Positions 25,558 to 36,016 of a DNA stretch of 64,000 nt are shown in pieces. The DNA is from Datura wrightii. Taxonomy: Eukaryota > Streptophyta > Magnoliopsida > Solanales > Solanaceae. The stretch spans positions 181,415,501 through 181,479,500 of the forward strand of contig JASDFA010000010.1 of the NCBI GenBank assembly GCA_035772735.1. Direction: 5' to 3'. Position 1 is the first letter of the stretch, and the number at the start of each line of letters is the position of its first letter. The position numbers were made by a program, and so were the translations under genes. The notes under the pieces are model-generated. The model searched no databases. It worked only from the letters and a program-made list of their open reading frames with translations, and was not told the origin of the DNA.

Positions 25558-27002
25558 GAGAACAGCAACAGAAAAGTAGTTGAAGGTGGATTTATGCTTT
25601 CGCAGCTCTCCTTGTCACTTTCACCGCAGGGTGCTTGTTGACCCAATAATGGCGAGTAATTTTCGAAGCGCTTTTGCTCACGGTCTCTCGAGGGGGGTCA
25701 TTCTAGTCCGATTTCCAGCAATTTCCAAAAATGTTATTCCAAATATTATTTGAAGATTATTTCAGGTAATTGTTTCTTTTGCAATATAAAATAATTAATT
25801 ATTTTAATTTCAAGCTTATATTCAAAATTGCAATTATTAAAGGAGTTCAAGTTGTTAAGTTATATTATAAAAGTGTGAGACTAAGCGAGAAGAGTGTCTA
25901 TATGTAAAAATCCGTTTAGATTCATATCGGGTGATATATTACAAAAGTGATTTATTTTGTGAAGAGATTGATGGAATATTAGAGAGAGAAAGAGGGATTT
26001 ATAAATGATATTTATTGATCTAAAAAAGGCATTTGATAAAGTTGAAAGAAAGATTTCATGGAGATGTTCGGTGGGTAAAGATGTTTCTATAACATAAACT
26101 AGGGTTCTTACTTATATTTACAATGGAGTCAAGTCCCGAGTAATGACAATAAGATGAGACTCAGAGCACTTTCCAGTCATGATGGGGTAATGACATAATA
26201 CTGATTAATAATACTCGAGGCAGAGTTGATACTAAGCTAGAGGTTTGGAGACAAATCATGGAATCTAAATGGTTCAAATTGAGCAACACCAAAACTGACT
26301 TGGACTACACATTCAGTATGTGACACATGAGGTTTTGATGGAAGTGAGGTTTGATATACAGGTCATACTAAGAGAAGTAGTTTCAAGTATTTTAGTCATT
26401 AATTCAAGAAAATGAGAAGACTGATGATGATGTCACACATTATATTGACGTGGGGTAGACAAAATAAAGGCTCACCTCTAGAGCCTTATGTGATAAGAAT
26501 GTACCGCTAAAACTTAAAGGTAAATTTTATAGAATAATGGTTAGGTCGACTATGTTGTATAAAGCGGTGTGTTGGTCAATTATGAACTCTCATATTCAAA
26601 AGATGATGAGAATTTTGAAAATTACCATGCGGTGGTGGATGAGTAGACATACTAGGAAAGATAAAATTAGAAATGAAGATCTCGAGGACAAGGTGAGTAT
26701 GGTCTCTGTGATGGATAAAATGAGAAAAGCGAGACTAAGATAATTCGGGCATATGAAGAAGAGATGCATAGATTTTCCAATGAGGTGTTGTGTAAGGTTG
26801 ACTATGATGGGTTTAAGGAGAGGTAGAGATAAGTTGAAGAAGTATTGAGAAGAGGTGATTAGACAGGACATGGTGCATCTTCAACTTACCGAGGACATGA
26901 CTTTAGATAGAAGGATATGAAGATCGCGAATTAGGTGAAAGGTTAATAGGTACTTGAGTGTTGTTTCGCTTTCCGGTGGAATAGGCTTGGTCATAGTTTA
27001 GT

Positions 27003-27301
27003 TGTCACGGGCTCGGACTCCAGCACGCTCCGGAGGCCCGTGCGGCGCCTCGCCCCGCGAGGCCAGCCTCTCTCACCGGGACAATACACTGGTTTCGCCC
27101 TGCCAAGGGCTCATCAGGAGAACGGCTCCAGTTCCCGACCAAGTTTGTGCAGGGTTGGCCAAGTCCCCTCTTCACCGTCAATTCAGGAAGGGGACACAGT
27201 CGTCCCTACGCCACACCATTCTGAAGCCATTCTGTCAGCATCTCGATACATCCGCCAGCATATTGTCCGCCATAAGATACCCCAATCTTTAGGGCGTGAC
27301 A
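27003..27301 (-). repeat. TRIM 3' LTR (left copy)
   Basis: A 299-bp terminal repeat, TG...CA bounded, preceded by target duplication TTAGT at 26998-27002. The purine tract of the interior abuts its inner side. Confidence 0.92.
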
Positions 27302-27584
27302 TCCTCCCCCACCCAACTCGGTGTACGCCCTCGTACACGGCCACTCGCCCAAGCTGCCCGACTTGCGGCCACCTGCCGCTCGGAGTGCCCTCTGCACCGG
27401 GTGCCTCAAACACCACAACACACTCGGGGGCCGAGGGGAAGGTTTTCCCAAGGATCGTCCGACAATGCTCACCCCTTGACAAACTCGACACTTCGTGATG
27501 TGAGGATCCCTCAACTCAACACCACCTTTCTCCATGCGAGCGCAGGACGCTATGAAACAATGCCGGCACCGCTCTGATACCATC

Positions 27585-27883
27585 TGTCACGGGCTCGGAC
27601 TCCAGCACGCTCCGGAGGCCCGTGCGGCGCCTCGCCCCGCGAGGCCAGCCTCTCTCACCGGGACAATACACTGGTTTCGCCCTGCCAAGGGCTCATCAGG
27701 AGAACGGCTCCAGTTCCCGACCAGGTTTGTGCAGGGTTGGCCAAGTCCCCTCTTCACCGTCAATTCAGGAAGGGGACACAGTCGTCCCTACGCCACACCT
27801 TTCTGAAGCCATTCTGTCAGCATCTCGATACATCCGCCAGCATATTGTCCGCCATAAGATACCCCAATCTTTAGGGCGTGACA
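27585..27883 (-). repeat. TRIM 5' LTR (right copy)
   Basis: A 299-bp terminal repeat, followed by target duplication TTAGT at 27884-27888. The primer-binding site lies immediately inside it, at about 27571-27583 on the minus strand. Confidence 0.92.
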
Positions 27884-28034
27884 TTAGTGCATCGTACCTA
27901 GTTCTCTGTCCATATCAATAGTGGTAATAGCGGTATTATTATCGCAATTTTTTGTGCTTTGATTATTGCATTATTTGGCCGTTATTGTTTCTTGCTTTCT
28001 AAATGTTAGGGAATGCTTTTTCTATTATTTGTTA

Positions 28035-28317
28035 CTCCCTTCGTTTCAAAATAAGTAATGCTTTTAGCTTGGACACACCCCTTAAAAAAATTACTCATTC
28101 CTAGAAAGAAAAAATATATTTTTACCCACTTACTCCTAATAAATATCTTGAAAAAGATACAACTCTTTAATATTTTTTTGATTATGTAAAACTCTCTTCA
28201 TTTAAATAAGGATAAAATTAAAAAAACATCATTAATATTTTTTTATTATGTAAAACACCACTTATTTTAAAACAAAATCAAAAGATTAAAATATCACTTA
28301 TTTTGAAACAAAGGGAG
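28035..28317. mobile_element. Stowaway-like MITE
   Basis: A 283-bp element bounded by TA on both sides (28033-28034 and 28318-28319). The ends form an inverted repeat beginning CTCCCTTCGTTTCAAAATAAGT and ending in a near-perfect complement. The interior is AT-rich without an ORF. These traits fit Tc1/mariner-derived Stowaway elements. Confidence 0.8.
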
Positions 28318-28469
28318 TAGGTAACAATTATCGGATTGTTTGGTGCTTGTAGTCATCATTGCCTGTTTTTCCTAAACTCCTAACTGTGATCTTGATTCTT
28401 GACCCTCTGCCAGATTTGTGTTGAAATCGAGGACTTCTAATTTTTCTTTAATTTTAGAGTGATCAAAAA

Positions 28470-28742
28470 CATACCTGACATATTATGATTTTTCGAGTCT
28501 TCGAACTTAAACTATCAAGTAAATGAGTTTCCTATTTAAATTATCACCAAATATTTATTAAAATATAACTCAACTATCAATTATTTACTTTTTCTACCTG
28601 AAATATTAAGAAAAAATAAACAATTGATAGTTGAAACTTGTTTCAATAAATATTTGGTTACATTCAAATAGAAAACTCGCAAATTTGAGAGTTAAAGTAT
28701 AAACTCTAAAAAATCATGATACTTCAAATTATCTATTTGTAT
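28470..28742. repeat. Fold-back repeat (hairpin-forming)
   Basis: About 28520-28582 pairs with 28622-28680 in inverted orientation: the stretch GAGTTTCCTATTTAAATTAT is mirrored by the complement of the right side with few mismatches. The outer parts (ATTATGATTTTTCGAG / CTAAAAAATCATGA) also pair. No terminal gene. It resembles sequence near 13.0 and 32.7 kb, so it is a dispersed family. Confidence 0.6.
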
Positions 28743-30009
28743 GATCTGGAGACCAAACGAGTTATTCTGCTTTTACCATTAACTAGAGATATACATTACC
28801 CATGAAGGCAAAGAAACCTCTCCTAGTGAAATTCAACGAAATGTTCGTTTTAAGCTAATCCAACATTGATATACCAAACTCGATCCATTTAGTTCACCCA
28901 GTGAGAAAGAAACTGAAATGATAATGAAGAATAGGCAATAAGCTGGCCACCGGTACAAGACAACATAAAATTGTGACAACTTCGCTGAAATTATACTTAT
29001 TTGAACCTAGCATGCTGTTGCAAGCATGCATGGCTAATCGTTTTTTTCCAATCATTATATACTGACTCAGTGAAGATCTGGCTATGCTACCTTAAGGAAG
29101 TTGACCCTTGCATACAGTCCCAATCTGGTCTAAGTAGATGCGTACTGGAAGACTAAAGAAGCTTAGGTTCCAGTGATAAAAACACTGTCGCACAATCCGT
29201 CAAGCTGCTTTTCGGATCCTGCGATTTGCACAACTATAACAGCATGAAAAGTTTCTGTCCATTTGATATTTTTTGTTATGCAACTCACGGATGTTGATTT
29301 GGTTATCCAGGACGCCGCGGTGTCAAGCTCTTCCCAATCACAAGAACACCCTTGAATTCAAGCCCCAAGTGGAAGTTAATTAGATTGCTTTCACTTCTCA
29401 TTCAATCTCATTCAGCAATACCACAACTCAGATCAAATCGTCTTGAGTTCCCTACACCCCTCTTTTATCATAGGCACTGGCTTAGAGCAGATCGTCATGA
29501 GCACCCTACAGCCCAACTTTGTAAAACTAATGTCCTCCCATAGCATAAATGCAACAAGATAAAGGTAAAAGTACATTGAACATAGCTTCCAGCTTTCATC
29601 TGCAAAAAACAAAAGAAACTATGATGAAAGCACTGTTTGCAAGGAAATTTCAGTAAAGATAATTAATTTAGTCATAAATGCTTATACAATAAACAAGAGA
29701 TTTATGGAGAATCGTGCAACTCATACAGCATGGTCAGTTTGAGAACCGCATAATAAGACAAAGGAATATGAAAAAGGGAAATCCACCAACCAACAGACAG
29801 AACCACAATATATGCTTGATCCTTTTTCCTTTTGGGCGGAAGGGGAGGGGCTTAGCCTACACAACCTGTACCCAAATCCACCCATTCTAGAATAATCCAC
29901 AAGATTAGAAAAGAAAGACATGATAGGCTCATAGTTTAGAGAGAAATTCTAGAGTCTAAAGGTTTTAGATTATGTAGAACTAAAATAGAATAAATAAAGT
30001 GCAAGTTTA
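28743..30009. other. Intergenic spacer without recognised gene
   Basis: 1.27 kb of unique-looking, moderately AT-rich sequence. Translations in all frames give only short segments without family resemblance. I see nothing I can support. Confidence 0.4.
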
Positions 30010-30680
30010 GTGAAATGACGCATGCGGCGGTAGTGTAAATGAAGATGCATGTGCAAGTCATACCCAAAATAGAAAGCTTCAAGTATTTGGAGTCCATAAT
30101 TCAAGAAGACGGAGAGATTGATGATGTCGCACGCCGTATTGGTGCAAAGTTGAAATGGAGGCTAGGATACAAGGTACTGTGTAATAAGAATGTATCGCCA
30201 AGGCTTAAAGGTAAGTTCTACAAAGTAGCAGGTAGACCAACATTATTGTAAAGGCCAGCCAAAGAACACCCTTGTTCAAAATATGAGTTTAGTGAAAATG
30301 AGGATGCTCAGATAGATAAGTGGGCACATACTAAAAGAGAGATGATTAGGAACGATGTTATATGGAACAAGGCGGAATGACCTATGTGACGGACAAGATG
30401 AGGAAAGCGAGACCGAGAAGTATGTGGATGCGCCAGTAAGGAGGTGTGAGAGGTTGATTATAGCAAGAGTTAGGAGAGATAGAGATAGACAAAAAAAGAA
30501 CTGAGAGAGGTAATTAGATAGGATAGGACATGACACAAATTCAGCTCATTGAGTACACGACCCTAGATAAGGAAATGTGATATTGAGGATTAGAGCTGAA
30601 GGTTAATAGATAGTCAAATGTTGTCGCTCTTTCGGTTGGAGAAGCAAGGCGCTAGCCCCATCTCCTTTTACCCTTGTTAG
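30010..30680 (+). mobile_element. RTE LINE 3' fragment
   Basis: A second piece of the same LINE type as at 25.96-28.0 kb. The frame from 30039 reads KIESFKYLESIIQEDGEIDD and continues through the RLKGKFYKVAGRPTLL region, then breaks. Downstream DNA still resembles the 3' coding end (DKMRKARPR-like) and the tail 'ggttaatagatagtcaaatgttgtcgc', which matches the tail of the other copy near 26940. It is 5' truncated and frameshifted. Confidence 0.65.
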
Positions 30681-30849
30681 TAGTAGTAACCTCGTATTTT
30701 TTATTCTTCAATGTGTTTTACTATTTGTTGTTTCATTTGTCTTTTATCTTCATATTTTGTTGTAATTTTATTTCTTGCAACCTAGCTTCGAATAACTTCT
30801 TTTTTGAACTGAAGGTCTACTAGGAACTGTAGGAATAAAATTTGTGAAC

Positions 30850-30895
30850 ATTTTACCCTCCCTAAACACCACCTGTGGGATTACTGGTTGCTTTA
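30850..30895 (-). mobile_element. Au-type SINE fragment
   Basis: The stretch TACCCTCCCTAAACACCACCTGTGGGATTACTGGTTG resembles the conserved complement of the plant Au SINE, which I recall as having GTGGGGTCTGGGGAGGG. Only this short part is visible. Confidence 0.35.
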
Positions 30896-31089
30896 GAAAA
30901 AGATGTATTGACCAGAAAAACATGCATTACTTTCTCGATGGTGAGCAAAAATATACTAGCACCTCTAGCACCTACCGTCACTCATCTCAAATGCCAAAAG
31001 ATTCCTCCATTAACCTTAATTTTCTTCCAACTTTGCCCCTGAACTCAAACCCAACTGTCCTCAGTGAGCATTGAACAGTAAAATATCAT

Positions 31090-32285
31090 CATCTCCAAGG
31101 AGATGATCAAACTAACAAAATACCTCGAAACAATCGCCAACAAAAAGTCAGCATGGCTCAACTTTTAATGTTTACCTTTTCATGTCAGCAACTTCAACGA
31201 TCAAGCAATAACCAAGTTCCCTCCACATTCTGCCAATAAGAGTGTGATTCCCTTAAATGACTGTCACTCACCAACTACAGGTGTCATCCATTCAAGCACC
31301 CAAACCAAGTCAGACTCCACCTAAATACAAGATTGTTGTACTGTAAATGGTTACAGTTGAAAAACTACACAACATTGTCTTTCTCTACTAAAGATGACAT
31401 GTACTTCCACTTGTACTTAAAAGACCGCAAGATGAAACTAACCATAGAAGGACCAGTGTCATCCAATAATAAGGTGCCAACTGTCAGCAAGGTAGAATCC
31501 TAATTGTTTCTTCAAACAATAACTACTACGTCTCATATATGACCCTAGTGTCATCCAATAATGAGGTGCCGGTTAGGAATCTCATCACGTCTTTGATTTA
31601 TGCCCGTTTGCAATCCTTACTTTCCAGAGATCCTATTTTCTTTAGTAAAGAGTCATGGCTAGCGGATCAAAAGAGTGGGCGACAAGCAGAATGAAATAGT
31701 AGTTCTGAAAGGTCACCTTATTGACTGCTAGGAGGTTTATCCACATTCGAAGAATGCCTTGCTCTACGAAAGGAAAATGGGCTCGGGCGACAATTCATAG
31801 TCAACTCAGGGTGGGTTACAGTGGAGTCAAGAAGCCTGTCAAGAACCTAAATCAGTTCGTTGGGGCTAAGATTTTTCTTCCTTCCTTCTCCAGGTTAGCT
31901 AGGTGAGAAAATCATACTAACAAAATACCTCTAGAAAATCACCCACAAAAAATAAGCATAGTTCAATTTTTACGTTAACCTCTTCGTGTCAGCAACTTCA
32001 ACGATGAAGCAAGAACCAAGTTCACTCCACCTTCTGCCAATATGAGTGTGATTCCCTCAAACGACTATCAGTCACCAACTACAGGTGTCACCCATTCAAG
32101 CACACCAAAACCAAGTATTATACTCAAAATAAGTTAAGACTCCATCCAATTACAAGATTGTGTAGTGTATATAGTTGAAATTTGAAAAACTACACACCAT
32201 TGTGTCATGTAATAATAAGGTGCCTACTGTCACCAAAGGTTGATTCCTAATTGTTTCTTCCAACAATAATTATTAAGTTACAATC
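31090..32285. repeat. Imperfect direct duplication of a ~370-430 bp unit
   Basis: The segment about 31105-31525 recurs at about 31922-32280. Shared landmarks in the same order: CTAACAAAATACCTC, GTCAGCAACTTCAACGAT, AGTGTGATTCCCT, CACCAACTACAGGTGTCA, then AATAATAAGGTGCC and CCTAATTGTTTCTTC. Identity is moderate with small indels. The 0.4 kb in between (31570-31900) is different in character. I do not recognise the repeated unit. Confidence 0.7.
31600..31900. other. Possible organelle-derived insert (NUMT)
   Basis: Balanced base composition and texture (for example GGCTAGCGGATCAAAAGAGTG and GGGCTCGGGCGACAATTCAT) differ from the AT-rich surroundings and look like plant mitochondrial spacer DNA. 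This is an impression; I could not name the organelle locus. Confidence 0.3.
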
Positions 32286-32589
32286 GCACACAAGTTGGAG
32301 TCTACCCATTTCGTTTCATTTAAATTCTATGTGAACTTACTCACGTTACTGGTCTAAAGTCCGGAAATAGAAGGGTTATGATAGGCTGACCAATTTATGA
32401 TGAATCCTCAGGTTACTTGCTTCTTCAACCAGTGTTAAAAATATGATATCCTTTTCTAGGATGAATAAGATTGCATCTCTTAAACCAATAAGATACCCAA
32501 TGTAGTCCCACCAAGTGAGATTTGGGCATCTCTCATATCTAATAAAAATATCTAAGTAAAATACCCATATAATTAATTTAGAGTTGATG

Positions 32590-32905
32590 GTTAAATATAC
32601 ACCTAAACCATCACTTATTCCTGAGTTTTACTTCTCAACTATTAGTTGTTCCGCTTTCCTACCTACACTATCACCATCTATGTATTAAAACACACCTTGA
32701 AGCTGATTAGGCCAACTATCAATTGTTTTCTTTTTCTACTTGAACTATCATCTTCTTAACTAGGTGTATTTTAATACATAAATGGTGATATTTTACATAA
32801 AAAAAGGGATAGATAGTGATAGTTCAGATAAAAAAAGAAAACAACTGATAATTGAGGTGTGAAACTCGTAAAAAAGTAATAAATCGGGTGTTTTTATTTT
32901 TCATT
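32590..32905. repeat. Fold-back repeat of the same type as near 28.5 kb
   Basis: Inverted-repeat-like AT-rich element: CACCATCTATGTATTAAAACACACCT on the left pairs with AGGTGTATTTTAATACATAAATGGTGAT on the right, and outer parts also pair loosely. No ORF. Boundaries are approximate. Confidence 0.55.
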
Positions 32906-33369
32906 ATCTCAATAAATTAACATTGGTTTCCCATTTGCAACCCAAGTGGAACTTCCTATAAACAGTTCCCTAAGAACAAGGGCATTGGAAAGGACAACAC
33001 AACAAAGGAAGCAAGCACTACTAACAAAAAGCAAACTCCTTCACACACTGCATTCCAAGTCAATGGAAGTAAAAATTCCTTCTTCCTTTCACTTCCTTAT
33101 GTATTGCACTGGTCTGATAAAACAAGGATTCGTCTGTCTGATGAACTAGACCACCCCCCATAATATTTCTACATAACTAGTAAAATGGAAAGGAACAGAT
33201 AAGGAGCAAAACAATAAGGGCCGTTTGGTTTGTGTTGTAGGGGATACAATCTCCACGTAAAATTCAGCATAAGTTTATACCAGGTTTAGTTGGGAAAGAA
33301 GGAAATTTAATATCCACATAGAAATGAGCATTAATTAATCCAATGTTCGGTAGATTTTTTTTGTTTTCC

Positions 33370-34100
33370 TCATAAATAACACTCACTCCATCCATTTTTA
33401 CTTGTCCGTAATTCACTTGGCACATCTCGTAAAAAACAATAAATAGAATGACAATTTTGCTATTTCATCCTTTGAATATTAATAGATTTAATATTCGGGA
33501 AATGACTATAGTTAATTATAAGGATAAATTAGGAACTAAGGGGTCGGTTAGTTGGGAAACAAGTTATTCCGGGATAACTAATCCCGAGTTTAGTTATCCG
33601 GATTTGTTATCCCACCCTTGATGAGGAATAAAGAATAAATAGTCCCAAGATTAACTTTTGAATGGATTTATTCCACGTTTGATTGGGTAAAATCTCGAAA
33701 TAACTTATTCCGGGATTATAGTGTTATTTTTATCTCACCCTCAATGTAGAATAACTAATCCCGGGACATCTAATTCCTGAATAAGCTATCCCGAGATTTT
33801 ATCTTAACCTAATATGGGATAAACCCATCCAAAAATTAATCGCGAAACTATTTATTCCTTATTCCTCATCGAGGGTGGGATAACAATATCGGGATGACTA
33901 AACCCGAAATTAGTTATCCAGATATAACTTATTTCCCTACCAAATGACCCCCAAGTGATAACTAATCTCTTGGTTTTTCAAACTGGACAAGTAAAAGCGA
34001 ACATCTATTTTAGTACAGTGAACAAATAAAAAGTTATATGGGAATCTATATATTATTTTATGCGGAGTGGAATGTGGAATACTGGGAGTACTAAGTAATG
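33370..34100. mobile_element. Older MITE-like element hosting a younger MITE
   Basis: Outer ends share the inverted sequence TTTTACTTGTCC (33397) / GGACAAGTAAAA (33984-33995). The host element is split by the 33540-33953 insertion described separately. The outer limits are uncertain because similarity fades beyond about 12 bp. Confidence 0.35.
33540..33953. mobile_element. Palindromic MITE with repeated GGGATAA motifs
   Basis: About 414 bp with long inverted ends: GGGGTCGGTTAGTTGGGAAACAAGTTATT on the left pairs with the complement of AATAACTTATTTCCCTACCAAATGACCCC type sequence on the right. Many copies of ATCCCGGGAT-like or GGGATAAC words occur inside, so the whole unit can fold. No ORF. Target duplication is not clear, so superfamily is left open. 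Confidence 0.65.
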
Positions 34101-34364
34101 CATGAATTAAAATGCTAAAATGACCAACAAGAAAAGTCAGCAACTATACAATCTTTGCATAACTAAATCCCTGTACAGCTTGTCCTCGAACCAAAGGACT
34201 CTTAAAAGGTTCAGAAAACCCCGGGATCTGTAGGTTAGTCGACTAAGACCTAATCCTAGACTATAACCATCAAGATCAGTATCCTAAACATTAGGCTGGT
34301 CTCATCAAGAATTAGTCCTGATGAAAATAAAGCCATTTCATAAGCATACAGGAGTGGGACAGGA
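34101..34364. other. Spacer
   Basis: Short unique-looking sequence; nothing recognised. Confidence 0.3.
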
Positions 34365-34852
34365 GTGATCTACATCTATATATTCCTGAACATAAACGCA
34401 CAGAGACAGAAAGAAGATAGAGAAGCACATCCAAGTATAACCTCTGGTAGAAAGATAGTACAATTTCAGGGGCCATCGAAACAGAATACTTGCCTATGGA
34501 ATTTTGATAGGCAGTCATCACTTGTCTATGTAGCTTCCACTGTCTTCACTCAAGATTTCAAGGACCATCTCAATGTATGTGAGCAACTCATGTTCCAATT
34601 GCTGCAGCCAGGATGACTGACCTTATGAACATTATAGCACAGCTACTTAAGCGAAGGTTAGGGATGGATTACCCAGAAGTTGATGTGGATGCTGCATTTT
34701 CATATTTGAAAAATGGGTTAAATCAGATCAGGGAGATATTTCAGATCTCAAACCCCAAGATTGTGCCAGCTTCACCACTCTGCCTGTGTCCCCCATCTTG
34801 TAACCATGACTTCATTCCAAAGAATTGGCAAGACCATGCTGATCTATTTTAA
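34365..34852 (+). pseudogene. Unidentified protein-like remnant, two frames
   Basis: Two overlapping open stretches, 34365-34616 and 34613-34852, read like protein (DRQSSLVYVASTVFTQDFKD, then MTDLMNIIAQLLKRRLGMDY and DVDAAFSYLKNGL). They meet at an ATGA overlap that needs a frame shift to join. Composition is more protein-like than the flanks. I cannot name the family; a degraded host gene or retroelement part are both possible. Confidence 0.3.
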
Positions 34853-36016
34853 GCTGTGGTAGCTGCCTCCAATAGAACTGATAACTTGAGATACCAACAC
34901 ATAGTAAATACTGAGTGATTCTAACCTTCCTATTTCCCTAGGGCAAAATCCTTTCTCTCCAGTACCCATAACGAGTTGAGTTCATCACTAATCACCAACT
35001 TCAAGGTTCTAACTCAAATGAAATTGGAATAAGATAGTAACAACAGTTCCACAGCATTGCTATGTTTGCAGCAGACAACTACAAGAGCAGGCTGTCATTC
35101 ATCAAGTGCAACATTTATGATAAGCATGCACTGCTGCTGATTTTCTTCAAAAACATCTAACATAGCAAAGCCGCTTAACAAAAAACTCCCACCAATCTTT
35201 CAGCAAACAGGAGAGAATAATCATCAATACGATCCTCACAAAGCATTCTAAAATAACTATCATAGGGCATCATTCATTTCCACTCTATACTAGTTACATC
35301 TCACATCAAAAACAAAATATCCTACATGCTGGCATGAATGATACACAAAGGAAAGTAATACGCAGGGTGGAACTTCAGGTGAATCTAGGGGTTCATTTTC
35401 TGATGCGGGTTTTTACACTGCATCAGCTTCTTCTGCCAGTATGAGTACTAACATACATCGCTCAGGGGAGGTCCAAAGAATTCAATCGAGAAATCATGGG
35501 TTTGTAATGTCCAAAAAGCAACTACATCACAGTTAAGCTTCATATCCCAAAATACTTTGTCTACTCGGCCAAAACATTGGCAACTTCATATTCTCATACG
35601 GTACACCATCTACTAAGATAACTAAATGCTCCATCATACTTCCGAATCCATCAGCTAGTCCTTTGCAAAATGCTTTGTGATAATACAAACTTAAAACTGC
35701 TTACCAGAATTATCAAGAAAATCAAATGCTCAGAAACCACAAAATGGACAGGGAATATGTACGCAACAAACTAGAACATCACTAATTTAAACTACAAAGT
35801 CATAACATTAGACATTAATTTAAAAAAATCCAGTTCCATCAACCAGGGAAGAGCCTTAATTACCCTATACAGTTTTAAGATAAAAAGCAGCACACAGTAT
35901 TTCAGTACCCAAATATTATGGATCCACATCAGAACTAGAAAATATAAGCACAACTATAAGAATAAAAGAGAGGCCCTTCTTCCTATTGGACAGCAAAGTG
36001 AACAGGATAGAACACC
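34853..36016. other. 3' flank of the FLX-like gene
   Basis: 1.16 kb downstream of the FLX-like stop codon on the minus strand. It should include the 3' untranslated region of that gene. No other gene recognised. Confidence 0.5.

Larger units (their letters stand above)
27003..27883 (-). mobile_element. Complete TRIM (terminal-repeat retrotransposon in miniature)
   Basis: Two direct repeats of exactly 299 bp (27003-27301 and 27585-27883) differ at about two positions that I could see. Each begins TGTCAC and ends GTGACA. A 5-bp target duplication TTAGT flanks the whole 881-bp element. The 283-bp interior has no gene. Next to the right-hand repeat, on the minus strand, is TGGTATCAGAGC, the classic primer-binding site for initiator methionine tRNA. 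Next to the left-hand repeat, also on the minus strand, is a purine tract GGGTGGGGGAGGA. The element is therefore oriented on the minus strand. It has no enzymes, so it must rely on proteins of other LTR retrotransposons. GC content is much higher than the surroundings, and the near-identical repeats suggest a recent insertion. Confidence 0.93.
25960..28000 (+). mobile_element. RTE-clade LINE, decayed, interrupted by a TRIM
   Basis: Fragments of a non-LTR retrotransposon pol on the plus strand. A reverse-transcriptase motif-A-like stretch (IFIDLKKAFDKVER) starts near 26007. The C-terminal region typical of plant RTE elements follows at 26537-26930 (RRHTRKDKIRNEDLEDK-type, then DKMRKARLR, then TEDMTLDRRI). 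Frame changes and stops show it is dead. The 3' untranslated part runs to 27002, is cut by the element at 27003-27883, and resumes with TTAGTGCATCGTACCTAG. Outer ends are approximate. Confidence 0.75.

Noticed and set aside
27040..27921. Several GC-rich open frames of 90-150 codons
   Set aside because: They lie in the LTRs and interior of the TRIM, occur twice because of the repeat, and resemble no protein.
33541..33953. CRISPR-like array because of repeated GGGATAA words
   Set aside because: Repeats are irregular, inverted and part of a palindromic MITE; the genome is a plant's.
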